A stretch of DNA of 64,000 nt, taken from positions 144,487 through 208,486 of the IMG/VR virus record IMGVR_UViG_3300022744_000022; one strand, given 5' to 3'. How positions within the stretch are numbered: the stretch's first letter is position 1; every line of letters starts with the position of its first letter. The notes beneath the pieces were generated by a model, which worked only from the letters and a program-made list of their open reading frames with translations, was not told where the DNA came from and made no database searches. Made by a program: the position numbers and the translations under genes. The DNA is from a virus. Positions 8,250-15,894 of the stretch are shown here, in pieces.

Positions 8250-8543
8250 ATGCTGGGTAAGTGGTTCCTCGTGTTGCATGAGGGGGAAACGACCCCCGCT
8301 ATCTACAACCCAGAGGAACTCAGGCTTGAGCCGCACGCCTACTGGCGGGTCACCCACACCCTGGCAGGACAGCCCTACTTCAAGGAATTCGGAACCTACC
8401 GCGAGGTCGAGAAGCATTTGAAAGCGCTGGGCAAGTTGGGCGGTGTAGCCCTTGGTATCGAAGGCCCTTTCTACTCCGCAAAGGAGTTGGAAGAGGGGCC
8501 TGTCCCCACCCGAAATCTTTTTGATCATTTGAACGACGCATGA
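8250..8543 (+). CDS. Small protein ending in the LFDHLND tail
   Basis: 97 residues from ATG 8250 (CACGGGG just upstream); a longer start at GTG 8115 is possible. Begins MLGKWFLVLHEGE. No domain recognised. The C-terminus NLFDHLNDA matches the shared (T/S)LWDxL tail. It overlaps the next gene by ATGA. Confidence 0.7.
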   Translation: MLGKWFLVLHEGETTPAIYNPEELRLEPHAYWRVTHTLAGQPYFKEFGTYREVEKHLKALGKLGGVALGIEGPFYSAKELEEGPVPTRNLFDHLNDA

Positions 8544-8923
8544 CCCAACCCTCAACGAATTGTGCCTTTCATTGTGGGCGTCCAGCCTATCGAGGAAAGC
8601 GCTTGTGCAAGACGCATCTGGAGCACCAGCGCCAAAAAATGGCGGAGTACCGCCTCAAGCGAAAGCAAGAGGGGCTTTGTTCGAGATGCGATAACCCGGC
8701 TCGCGTCATGCCCAACGGGACCGTCAGTACGTTGTGCGAGAGGTGCCGAACTCGTGTCCGTACGTTGGAGCAGCTTGAGCGTAACAAGGTAAGTCGCTTG
8801 GTACGGTCTATCCTCAAGGCCAAGGCTGAGGGCAAGACGCTCAAAGAAATCGGAGCCCGCAAGAAGCTCACCGTCGAGCAGATACGGCAACTGCTTGCAG
8901 ACGCAAAAGCTAAGACCGACTGA
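8540..8923 (+). CDS. Zinc-ribbon protein with C-terminal helix-turn-helix-like segment
   Basis: 127 residues. Cys pairs CAFHCGRPAYRGKRLC, CSRC and CERC form one or two zinc sites in the first 65 residues. The C-terminus, GKTLKEIGARKKLTVEQIRQLL, resembles a small helix-turn-helix. It precedes an HNH nuclease gene. Nucleic-acid binding is likely; specific role unknown. Confidence 0.75.
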   Translation: MTQPSTNCAFHCGRPAYRGKRLCKTHLEHQRQKMAEYRLKRKQEGLCSRCDNPARVMPNGTVSTLCERCRTRVRTLEQLERNKVSRLVRSILKAKAEGKTLKEIGARKKLTVEQIRQLLADAKAKTD

Positions 8924-8955
8924 TCCCGTACGCACGCCCGGTGTACTGGCCCGGG

Positions 8956-9351
8956 ATGCCGCACAACAAAGGGATGGATTGGGTACGGCTGCCGAAAAGG
9001 ATGTCGGTCTATTTTCGCGACTCCTTTGACTGCGTATGGTGCCGGGGTGTGTTCCCCTTGGACCATCTCGGGTATGGCTTGACCCTGGATCACGTGGACC
9101 CTACCCAAGGGCATGACGCGGCCAATCTCGTGACCTGCTGTGGGCCTTGCAACAGCGCCAAAAAAGATCTGTCGCCCGACGAGTGGTACAAACGTCTGGC
9201 TGAGCGGGGCTACAACACTCGACGCATCAAAGAACGGGTGGCTCGGCTAACACGCAAAACCCTGAACCTGCATGCCGGTGCTTGGCTCGCAAGTCTTCGC
9301 CGTCCGAACTACAAGAACTACGCCACCCCTAAGAAAAACCGTAAGCCATGA
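8956..9351 (+). CDS. HNH endonuclease
   Basis: 131 residues from ATG 8956, chosen because a GGTGTACTG box ends nine bases upstream (GTG 8941 is the alternative). The HNH core is DCVWCRGVFP, the catalytic LTLDHVDP, then NLVTCCGPCNSAKKD, with both zinc knuckles and the central DH present. Such free-standing HNH proteins in phages are often homing endonucleases. The stop overlaps the KH gene. Confidence 0.88.
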   Translation: MPHNKGMDWVRLPKRMSVYFRDSFDCVWCRGVFPLDHLGYGLTLDHVDPTQGHDAANLVTCCGPCNSAKKDLSPDEWYKRLAERGYNTRRIKERVARLTRKTLNLHAGAWLASLRRPNYKNYATPKKNRKP

Positions 9352-9731
9352 ACGATGATTACGTTGATGACGACCCTGAGGGGGTACTGGACGAGGCCGA
9401 CCTACTGCTTGAGGTAGTCCGATCTATCGTGCGTAACCCTCAGAAGGTTGAGGTCTCAGCCAAACGCGGCCCCACCACCACCGTGCTCACAATCACCGTG
9501 GATCCTTCGGATCGCGGTCATGTGATCGGCCGAGATCGCAAGACGATGGACGCGCTCATTCACCTTTTCTGTAAATCTGCTACTATTGAAGGCCGCCGAA
9601 CCCTCATCCATCTGGGCGGTGCCGACCTTCGACCCCGGCATCCGCAGCAGCGCGGCCCCCAACAGCGCTCTCAACGTGATGGCCGTCCAGACCAAACCAG
9701 GCCGCCCCAGCAGCCCAGACACCGACGATAG
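9348..9731 (+). CDS. KH-domain (KhpA-like) RNA-binding protein
   Basis: 127 residues. Residues ~20-90 are a type II KH fold: LLLEVVRSIVRNPQKVEV, a beta strand TVLTITV, and the VIGRDRKTMDAL loop (GxxG). The remaining 40 residues are a Gln/Arg/Pro-rich tail. KhpA-type proteins bind RNA; the basic tail may add affinity. Coupled to the HNH gene by overlap. Confidence 0.8.
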   Translation: MNDDYVDDDPEGVLDEADLLLEVVRSIVRNPQKVEVSAKRGPTTTVLTITVDPSDRGHVIGRDRKTMDALIHLFCKSATIEGRRTLIHLGGADLRPRHPQQRGPQQRSQRDGRPDQTRPPQQPRHRR

Positions 9732-9734
9732 AAC

Positions 9735-10712
9735 ATGCGACTCCTTTGGGCCACAGACATCCATCTGAACTTCTTGAAGGCCCCCGGAGCTGCTCAAACC
9801 TTCGGAGCGTATCTCGGGGTTGAGCAAGAGTTCGACGCTGTGGTGGTCACAGGGGACATCGCGGAAGCCCCTTCGGTCCGGGTGCTCCTGGAGAGCTTCG
9901 CTCGCGGGGTGGGTAAACCGATCTACTTCGTGCTGGGCAACCACGACTTCTACTTCGGCAGCATCGCGGGTGTCGAGAAAGAGCTGAGCGAGATTCTGTT
10001 GCCCAACCTCGTGTGGTTGGACCAGGCCCCCGATCCCATTCTGCTTGATCCTGACACGGCACTTGTTGGGCAGGGCGGGTGGTACGACGGCCTTTTGGGT
10101 GACGCTGAAAAGTCTAGGGTCTTGCTGTCGGACTTCGAGCTGATCCGAGACTTCAAGCCGCTGTTTCACGAGCAGACCTGGCTCTTTGAGTACGGGGGCC
10201 GTGCGGACCTGTTGGACAAGATCAGGACGCTGAGCAAGCAGCACGCCGGGGCAGCCAGAGCCAAGCTGCTTGAGGCCGTGAAGCTCCGCAAACACGTGAT
10301 CCTAGCCACCCACTACCCACCGTTCGCGGGGGCGTGCTGGCACGAGGGCAAAATCTCGGACCAACACTGGATGCCCTGGTTCACCTCGGGGGCCATGGGG
10401 GCGATGCTTGGGGAGGTGGCGGCAGAGCACCCGGACCATCGCTTCCTGGTTCTCTGCGGGCACACGCACAGCCCTGGGGTCTACGAGCACCTGCCCAACC
10501 TGCTTGTATTGACCGGCAAAGCGGTCTACGGGGCTCCCGATGTGGCTGGCCTACTGGAACTGCCCCTAGACCCCCTCTGGGCTAGACCTGAGCGTTGTGA
10601 TCGCTGCGACACCGCTGACTTCCGAAGCTCGGCAACGATCATGGAATGCAAGCTCTGCACCAGGGTCTGGGAGCGGGTCGGTGGGGCTTGGGTCCTTGAC
10701 CCCAAGTCATGA
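9735..10712 (+). CDS. Calcineurin-like metallophosphoesterase with C-terminal zinc ribbon
   Basis: 325 residues. The metal-binding motifs occur in order: TDIH at 7-10, TGDIA near 39, LGNHDFYFG near 68, ATHYPP near 195 and CGHTHSPG near 238. The C-terminal 50 residues add CDRCDT and CKLC, a zinc ribbon that is unusual for the family. Such enzymes hydrolyse phosphoesters of nucleotides, nucleic acids or proteins. Substrate unknown. Its start lies three bases after the KH gene, so one transcript is likely. Confidence 0.88.
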   Translation: MRLLWATDIHLNFLKAPGAAQTFGAYLGVEQEFDAVVVTGDIAEAPSVRVLLESFARGVGKPIYFVLGNHDFYFGSIAGVEKELSEILLPNLVWLDQAPDPILLDPDTALVGQGGWYDGLLGDAEKSRVLLSDFELIRDFKPLFHEQTWLFEYGGRADLLDKIRTLSKQHAGAARAKLLEAVKLRKHVILATHYPPFAGACWHEGKISDQHWMPWFTSGAMGAMLGEVAAEHPDHRFLVLCGHTHSPGVYEHLPNLLVLTGKAVYGAPDVAGLLELPLDPLWARPERCDRCDTADFRSSATIMECKLCTRVWERVGGAWVLDPKS

Positions 10713-10951
10713 GCTACCAGGCTCAGTACCGCTGCGTTCGCTGCCAGCAGCGGTTCGAGGTCACACAGGGCGTCTTCGGGTGCCCTCCGGGGCACCAAGC
10801 AGACCCTGATAGCCCGTGCGGGCGTAGCCAGCGCCAGTACCGTTGTGCGAGCTGCGCCAAAGCCCAGAGGTGCCCCCAATGCGAACACCTCTGGGTCGAG
10901 TGGCTCAACTACCAGACCCTCGTGGCAACGCATAAACTTCCTGTGCTGTAG
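10709..10951 (+). CDS. Double zinc-ribbon small protein
   Basis: 80 residues with CVRCQQ, CPPG, CASCAK and CPQCEHLW, suggesting two interleaved zinc ribbons. Start overlaps the phosphoesterase stop (ATGA). No specific family recognised. Confidence 0.75.
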   Translation: MSYQAQYRCVRCQQRFEVTQGVFGCPPGHQADPDSPCGRSQRQYRCASCAKAQRCPQCEHLWVEWLNYQTLVATHKLPVL

Positions 10952-10958
10952 CCAAGGT

Positions 10959-12677
10959 ATGCTCCCCGAACGAGTGCTTCGCAGGTACCTGCGAGCGAAA
11001 AGCACCAAGAAGCGCATGGTCGTCATGATGGGCCCACCCGCAGCGGGTAAAGGCTTCTTCTTGGGCGAGCCGCCGCCGAAGTTCGGCTGGAAACTCCCCA
11101 AGATGCTCGTGGACGACAAGGGCAACCCGCTCTTGACCGAGGACGACATCCCGGAACGTCCGCACTCAGAGGAATCCGACAACCACCTGCGAGCTATCCA
11201 GTTCGAGGAAGCAAAGAAGCACTTCGACACGCTCAAGGCGGCACACGAAGAAGGTCCGGAAGCCTTCAAGAAGGCGCTCTCCGACCACTGGTACGCGACC
11301 AAGGATGGGGATCGCGTAGACCTCAGCAAGACGGTCAACTACGACGATTTCCCTGAGACCTTGAAGGACTACCACGCCAAGACGAACAAGGATTTCTACG
11401 TCTCGATGCGGGGTTGGCACGACGACGCGAAAGAAAAGAACGAGGTTACGGGTAAGCCCAAGGAGCGCTTCAAGGACGAGGCGAGGCACCGCTTCGAGGA
11501 GACGCTGCACAAGAAGATCGAAGAAATCGAGGACATGTTGATCGTGGACTCGGCAGGCGAGGACATCGACGCCCAAGACTACAAGGGCCAGATCGCTGCC
11601 GCCAAAGAGGCTGGATACGAAGTTACGGTCATCTTCCTGCATCCTGAGCAAGCCGACACCGAGCTGTCCAACCTGGCTCGCGGTAAGGTGCAGGGCAAGC
11701 GCATGGTGGACCAGTCGGATATCTCGAACTGGTACGAGAAGAACGCTGAGGCTCTCAAGGACATCCAAGAAGCAGCCCCCGACAACTTCGTGCATTACCG
11801 GAAAGGGCCGCCTGACGCGGACCCCAAGAAGGCGGCTGAGTTGCGGGCCAAGGCTCGCGACATGATGAACAAGCTCTCGGGCCTAGAGGGCGAAGAAAAA
11901 GAGAAGGCCAAGCAGGAGATCAATCAAGTCTTGTACGGGGCTGCTTCGTACAAGCTGCACAAGCCTACGTCGTACGGCTCGGCTGTGAGCGGGCTTCCTG
12001 AGAAGCCCGAGGAAAGTAGCATCGCCGACGCCGTAGAGGCCATGAACACCGAGGCTGAGAAGCGATCAGGTTCAGGCCAGCCCAAGAAGGTCAAGCCTGA
12101 GGGTGAGCAGACTCCGGAGAAGCAGACTCCGGAGAAGCAGCCTCCGGAGAAGCCCGAGGGTAAAGCCAAACCGGAGGCCGGGTCGGAGAAAACCCGGATG
12201 AACTTCCTACGGGAGCTGGGGGATCAGAAGGTCAAGAACCCCAACCCGGAGTCGCGGGATCGCTTCCCTCAAATTAAGATCAGGTCGCTACCCTGGACAT
12301 ACCAGAAGCCCTACTACGAAAAGTGGCGGGGCAAACAGGCAGCGCAACGTGTGGCAAAACGCTACCTGGAGGCAACGATGGCTGGTAAGGGATGGCTCGC
12401 AGGTTGGATGCATGAGCTTGCGGACGAGCTTGGGAAGACCAAGGTCGAGGGCTACAAAGTTTCTGCTGAGGCCGGTAAAGGTCCGCTGGTCCTGGTGACC
12501 ATCAAGGGTGCTACCGAGGACTCAACGACTGCCCGCAAGGCCAAACAATCGATCGAGAAGGTGATGGAGCACTCCATCAAGAAGCACTCAGAGGGTGTCC
12601 CCGGGTTCAAGCACCGCGTCAAGAGCTTCAACAAAGGTGCGGATCTCATACTTGAGTGCGAGGTCTTGTTTCCTTGA
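10959..12677 (+). CDS. P-loop kinase (zeta-toxin-like) with KPE linker and RYL motifs
   Basis: 572 residues from ATG 10959. The N-terminus MLPERVLRRYLRA is followed by a Walker A, MMGPPAAGKGFF, then a helical insert, a strand-like MLIVDSAGED and a lid-like GKRMVDQSDISNWY. The fold resembles zeta-toxin or polynucleotide kinases. Residues ~385-415 are a Lys/Pro/Glu repeat encoded by a 15-base tandem repeat. A C-terminal domain starts with AQRVAKRYLEA, a second copy of the V-x-x-RYL motif. In large phages such architectures are sometimes virion proteins. Substrate unknown. A strong hairpin follows the stop. Confidence 0.65.
   Translation: MLPERVLRRYLRAKSTKKRMVVMMGPPAAGKGFFLGEPPPKFGWKLPKMLVDDKGNPLLTEDDIPERPHSEESDNHLRAIQFEEAKKHFDTLKAAHEEGPEAFKKALSDHWYATKDGDRVDLSKTVNYDDFPETLKDYHAKTNKDFYVSMRGWHDDAKEKNEVTGKPKERFKDEARHRFEETLHKKIEEIEDMLIVDSAGEDIDAQDYKGQIAAAKEAGYEVTVIFLHPEQADTELSNLARGKVQGKRMVDQSDISNWYEKNAEALKDIQEAAPDNFVHYRKGPPDADPKKAAELRAKARDMMNKLSGLEGEEKEKAKQEINQVLYGAASYKLHKPTSYGSAVSGLPEKPEESSIADAVEAMNTEAEKRSGSGQPKKVKPEGEQTPEKQTPEKQPPEKPEGKAKPEAGSEKTRMNFLRELGDQKVKNPNPESRDRFPQIKIRSLPWTYQKPYYEKWRGKQAAQRVAKRYLEATMAGKGWLAGWMHELADELGKTKVEGYKVSAEAGKGPLVLVTIKGATEDSTTARKAKQSIEKVMEHSIKKHSEGVPGFKHRVKSFNKGADLILECEVLFP
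12108..12152 (+). repeat. 15-base tandem repeat, three copies
   Basis: Three near-identical copies of CAGACTCCGGAGAAG (the third has CAGCC) encode a QTPEK repeat in the linker of the P-loop kinase gene. Confidence 0.9.
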
Positions 12678-12682
12678 AATGA

Positions 12683-12712
12683 ACAGGGGCCCTGGTTGCC
12701 CAAGGCCCCTGT
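12683..12712. terminator. Hairpin between convergent genes
   Basis: ACAGGGGCC pairs perfectly with GGCCCCTGT, with three further inner pairs. It lies 6 bases after the plus-strand kinase stop and 8 bases after the end of the minus-strand 55-residue gene. No U-tract on either side, but the position suits a bidirectional terminator. Confidence 0.65.
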
Positions 12713-12719
12713 CGCTCAC

Positions 12720-12887
12720 CTAGTTCTTGGAACGCTTACGTTCGAGCGCTACGAGGTAGCGTTCGTTGCGTTCAACGAGGCCCGGGAGCTTCTGGATTAC
12801 GGCCAGCACCACAGCAAGCTGGCCGTTCAAGGCGTGGTTGTGCTTGGCCCAAGTCTGAGCCAAACCGTTCGATTTTACCCCAGGCAT
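12720..12887 (-). CDS. 55-residue protein of unknown function
   Basis: A small frame starting MPGVKSNGLAQTWAKHN and ending LVALERKRSKN. It starts four bases after the stop of the 281-residue gene upstream and ends just before the shared hairpin. The composition (amphipathic helix, basic end) is protein-like, and the region has no better frame. No family recognised. Confidence 0.65.
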   Translation of the reverse strand: MPGVKSNGLAQTWAKHNHALNGQLAVVLAVIQKLPGLVERNERYLVALERKRSKN

Positions 12888-12890
12888 GGT

Positions 12891-13736
12891 TCACCCGGAA
12901 ACCGTGCAGCCGTGGGGCAAGGAAGGATCGAACATGACGCGCCGCTGGTTGATCTGCTTCCACGACCTCGGGTCCTTCGGGTCCATCAACTCCGAAATGA
13001 AGAGACGGACCGTGGTCCCCAGCGTGAGGTGGAAGGCACGGACGTAGTAGGTACGCCCGTCACCAACGTGATCGTAGCTCTCCACGACCACGCTATCGTT
13101 CTCGAACAACAAGTGATCAGGACCGAGCTTGTTGAGCGTGATGCTGCCAATAGCGCAGTTGAGGTTGGTCTTCTCGCCCGTAGCCTTGGCGGTACCCACA
13201 CTGGTGGGGATCAACATGACCGTAGGGTTAGCGACTGACCGACGAACGAAAAACGGCTTGTCCTTCGTCCACTTCGAGGCAACGTCTCGCACGTAAGCGT
13301 GCATCTCAGCACGAAGTGGGGACGGGGCGGCCGTAGGCTTTTCCGCCGCAGACGGAGGGGCCTCGTTGAGATCCAGGTCATCCAAGAACCCGAAGTCGAT
13401 CTCAGCCGCCGCTTGCTGCGTCACGTTGGGCTCAGCAGCCACCTGCGTAGTCTCTTGACGAGCAGCCGCTTGAAGCGAAAGCGCCTTGCTAAGCTGCTTG
13501 CACGCTGCGATCACTTCCGGTTTAGCGCCGGACAAGGTAAGCACCTGGTCCACCGTCTCTCGGAACTCGCTCATCCCAATCTGGGGCTTGTCGTAGTAGT
13601 GCAGGGAGTAGTCCCCGTGCATCCGGGTAATCTCCGCAGGCCAAGCATCGGGGCCCAACAGTTGAAAGTGCCGCAAATGGCTCGGCATCAGACTCTGGGC
13701 GTACTTGGACCGCGAACCCACAGGTTCTCTGGGCAT
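12891..13736 (-). CDS. Protein of unknown function with disordered linker
   Basis: 281 residues, ATG preceded by GAAGGAGAG. The N-terminal ~90 residues are helical; a Glu/Ala/Pro linker with FGFLDDLDLNEAP follows; then comes a beta-rich domain from ~145 (KPFFVRRSV, VMLIPTSVG, DHLLFENDSVVVESYDHVG, YYVRAFHLTLGT). No family recognised. First gene of a two-gene minus unit. Confidence 0.8.
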   Translation of the reverse strand: MPREPVGSRSKYAQSLMPSHLRHFQLLGPDAWPAEITRMHGDYSLHYYDKPQIGMSEFRETVDQVLTLSGAKPEVIAACKQLSKALSLQAAARQETTQVAAEPNVTQQAAAEIDFGFLDDLDLNEAPPSAAEKPTAAPSPLRAEMHAYVRDVASKWTKDKPFFVRRSVANPTVMLIPTSVGTAKATGEKTNLNCAIGSITLNKLGPDHLLFENDSVVVESYDHVGDGRTYYVRAFHLTLGTTVRLFISELMDPKDPRSWKQINQRRVMFDPSLPHGCTVSG

Positions 13737-13792
13737 TGTCAGCTCTCCTTCGCGCTAGAACGCGCTTTCGTTTTCAGTTCGCTTCGTTCGCA

Positions 13793-13816
13793 TTGGCGGG
13801 GGTTACCCCTCGCCAA
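13793..13816. repeat. Inverted repeat in the 13737-13901 gap
   Basis: TTGGCG...CGCCAA with four inner G-C/G-T pairs and a four-base loop. On the minus strand it would sit in the leader of the 281-residue gene or end the upstream 69-residue gene. A smaller CGCG/CGCG hairpin lies just before the ribosome-binding site. No U-tract. The 165-base gap holds no gene. Confidence 0.5.
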
Positions 13817-13901
13817 CAACCCCCCGTACACCAACGAAATGCGAATCTCGGACGAAAACGACCAAGCCCGTACGAATTCGGAAAGCCTTTGTACCAGCCC
13901 T

Positions 13902-14111
13902 TCAAGCCTTTAAGGTTGAAGGGAATCCGTTGACGCTGATCCGGAAAGCCGCAGTCAAGATGGCGGCTTGCACCGCCTGGGGAACCGCGATATCTAGGGC
14001 CCGCATGGCTTGGTCCAAGGCATCCCCGTAACGAAGTCCGGGGTCCTTTGAGACCAGATCAACCACCCGCTCCAGGACGGGCGCATAGCGCTGCATGTCA
14101 GCATCAGACAT
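13902..14111 (-). CDS. Small helical protein of unknown function
   Basis: 69 residues from ATG 14111 (upstream GTG possible), with an AAGGTGGAG site. Predicted helices cover most of it: RYAPVLERVVDLV, YGDALDQAMRAL, VQAAILTAAF. No family recognised. Confidence 0.65.
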   Translation of the reverse strand: MSDADMQRYAPVLERVVDLVSKDPGLRYGDALDQAMRALDIAVPQAVQAAILTAAFRISVNGFPSTLKA

Positions 14112-14143
14112 CGAGGTCTCCACCTTGAAAGGGTAGGGCTAGC

Positions 14144-14422
14144 ATGAAACTTACAGGACGTATCCCCGCACTCCAGACTTGCATAACCCAACAATGGACC
14201 GCTGGGCAACAGTTGGGTAGCAAGAGCTGGAAGACGCCTCGCAAATTGATGGGGTCCATCACATTCGATGCGAAGGCCGCCAAGGACTCGACTCAAGCCG
14301 TACGGGTCGTGGTTTTGAAACCTGACGGGACCATGCTGCGAGAAGAATTCCTCTATACCCTCCCTGAGGATGTCTACCCTCTCCCACTAAAGGGAACCAA
14401 TGGCATCGGCTCAATGGCGTGA
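14144..14422 (+). CDS. Small protein of unknown function
   Basis: 92 residues, divergent from the previous gene. Starts MKLTGRIPALQTC; beta-rich second half (VRVVVLKPDGTML). Overlaps the next gene by 23 bases. Confidence 0.65.
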   Translation: MKLTGRIPALQTCITQQWTAGQQLGSKSWKTPRKLMGSITFDAKAAKDSTQAVRVVVLKPDGTMLREEFLYTLPEDVYPLPLKGTNGIGSMA

Positions 14423-14708
14423 AGTCCTCAAGGATAAAGTGTACGCGCTCTATGTGTACGAGCATCATCGCGTAGCGATTGCGCAACTCCTGGATCAGAA
14501 TTGGGTCGTCACACTACCCGACGATCCCACAACCAAGCATTCGGCTAAAGATCAAGAGGACGCCTTCAAAATCGGGCGTCGGATCTCGGTCGCTTGGTTG
14601 CAGGGTGCCCTCAAACAGCTCGCCCCCGAGGTTGTCCCCCGACGCGACCTAACCCCAACCGAGGCCCAGGCCGAAATCAAGCGGCGGCAGAGGCGTTCAA
14701 AAAACTAG
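14400..14708 (+). CDS. Small protein with basic C-terminus
   Basis: 102 residues, ATG start inside the previous gene. Has VYALYVYEHHRVAIAQLL and a C-terminal helix ending KRRQRRSKN. No family recognised. Confidence 0.65.
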   Translation: MASAQWREVLKDKVYALYVYEHHRVAIAQLLDQNWVVTLPDDPTTKHSAKDQEDAFKIGRRISVAWLQGALKQLAPEVVPRRDLTPTEAQAEIKRRQRRSKN

Positions 14709-14745
14709 CGTTTCCGGCGATTTACCTGGGGCAGATCAGAGACTC

Positions 14746-14790
14746 TTGACGTTCTGCGGTCATCCGGTGTAATAGTGGACGGTGTAGTAG
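14746..14790 (+). promoter_or_regulatory. Two-part promoter plus second GTGTAGTAG box
   Basis: TTGACG at 14746, then 16 bases after TTGA a GGTGTAATA box at 14766, followed by a second GGTGTAGTAG at 14781. Upstream of the 14822 gene with a leader of about 35-45 bases. Confidence 0.75.
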
Positions 14791-14821
14791 TAACCGTTCA
14801 CCTAACTCGAAGGGACCGCCT

Positions 14822-15307
14822 GTGACCGTCAAAGCCACTCTTGCTACGAAGCTGAAAGACATCCGTGACCTCAAGTCCAAAGGGGCGGGCTTTGAGGTTC
14901 AGGCCATGTACGAGGTCCTCGCCCTGGAGAAAGCCTCGGTGTTGTGGCGTCGAGACGGTACCGAGACGTTCACCACCGTGCTCAAGGAAGAGGTCGGGGT
15001 CTGCACCCCGACACGGTTCAAGGCCTTCAAGAAGGCCGCCGAATACTTCACGCAGGACACCATCGAGAAGCTCGGTGTTCCGTGCGTGTGCCTGATCGCC
15101 ACGCAGAACCAAAGCGTCCGGCAACGGATGCTCAAGGACGCGCTCACGTACCGGAAGGATCACGGGTCTGAGCCCACCTACCAATACTTCTCGCGCTTCT
15201 TGCGCAAGCCTGGAAAGGCCGTGTCACGGACCCGGCTTCTCAAGTACGTCGAAGTGCTCAAGGCCGAGATCAAGAGCCTCGGTGGGCGCGTTCCGGTGAT
15301 GGAGTAA
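14822..15307 (+). CDS. Protein of unknown function, possibly DNA-associated
   Basis: 161 residues, GTG start, with a promoter directly upstream. Helical and basic: KLKDIRDLKSKGAGF, TRFKAFKKAAEYF, RQRMLKDALTYRK, FSRFLRKPGK. It precedes the lysine/alanine-rich protein gene and may share its transcript. No family recognised. Confidence 0.75.
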   Translation: MTVKATLATKLKDIRDLKSKGAGFEVQAMYEVLALEKASVLWRRDGTETFTTVLKEEVGVCTPTRFKAFKKAAEYFTQDTIEKLGVPCVCLIATQNQSVRQRMLKDALTYRKDHGSEPTYQYFSRFLRKPGKAVSRTRLLKYVEVLKAEIKSLGGRVPVME

Positions 15308-15345
15308 CCGACCCGATCTCGGGTCCCAGATGAAAGACAGATCAG

Positions 15346-15894
15346 ATGAAAAAGAGCAAGCTACGGTTCCTGTTGAGTCTGCACGAGAACATCAATCAAG
15401 GCTGCGAGATCCTCGCCGTCGATCGTGCCACCTTCATGCCGACTCTGGATCGCTTCTTCGAGACCGTCAGTCTCGGCATCGAGATGGGACTCAAGATGAA
15501 GGGCTCGAAGTCCTCACTGGCCGCCAAGAAGCCGGTGGCCGCCAAGGGGAAGGCCAAGAAGTCGGTGGCCGCCAAGGGGGAGGCCAAGGCCAAGAAGTCA
15601 GGGAAGGGCGGCAGCAGGAAGCACGACCCTCAACGAACCCTCAACGTGCTGACGGCCGTCAAGACCCACCTGGGGAAGACTTCCCCGATGCGTTTGAAGG
15701 ACATCATCGAGGCGGTCAAGCCGCTCTTGAAGGGGATCAAGGACCCGCAGCAAGCCGTCTGGAAGATGCTCACGGACTGCCCTGAGATCGAGAGCGTCCC
15801 CAAGCAGCGTGGCTTCTACCGTTTGAAGCCCTCGAAGAAGGTCTTGAACGGCAAAGCCAATGGCAAGGCGACGCACGCCGTTGCCTTGAACTAG
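15346..15894 (+). CDS. Lys/Ala-rich protein with winged-helix-like C-terminus
   Basis: 182 residues. The N-terminal ~50 residues are helical. Residues ~52-88 are Lys/Ala/Gly-rich (KKPVAAKGKAKKSVAAKG), like histone H1 tails, and partly encoded by a 30-base direct repeat. Residues ~90-165 resemble a HARE/winged-helix domain (TLNVLTAVKTHLGKTSPMRL, QRGFYRLKPSKK). DNA binding or compaction is the likely role, by inference. Confidence 0.7.
   Translation: MKKSKLRFLLSLHENINQGCEILAVDRATFMPTLDRFFETVSLGIEMGLKMKGSKSSLAAKKPVAAKGKAKKSVAAKGEAKAKKSGKGGSRKHDPQRTLNVLTAVKTHLGKTSPMRLKDIIEAVKPLLKGIKDPQQAVWKMLTDCPEIESVPKQRGFYRLKPSKKVLNGKANGKATHAVALN
15526..15585 (+). repeat. 30-base direct repeat, two copies
   Basis: Two near-identical 30-base units beginning AAGAAG and containing GGTGGCCGCCAAGGGG encode the basic AAKG repeats of the 182-residue protein. 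Confidence 0.85.

Noticed and set aside
12696-13238. 180-codon plus-strand frame
   Set aside because: Antisense to the 281-residue gene, which has a strong ribosome-binding site; composition is shadow-like.
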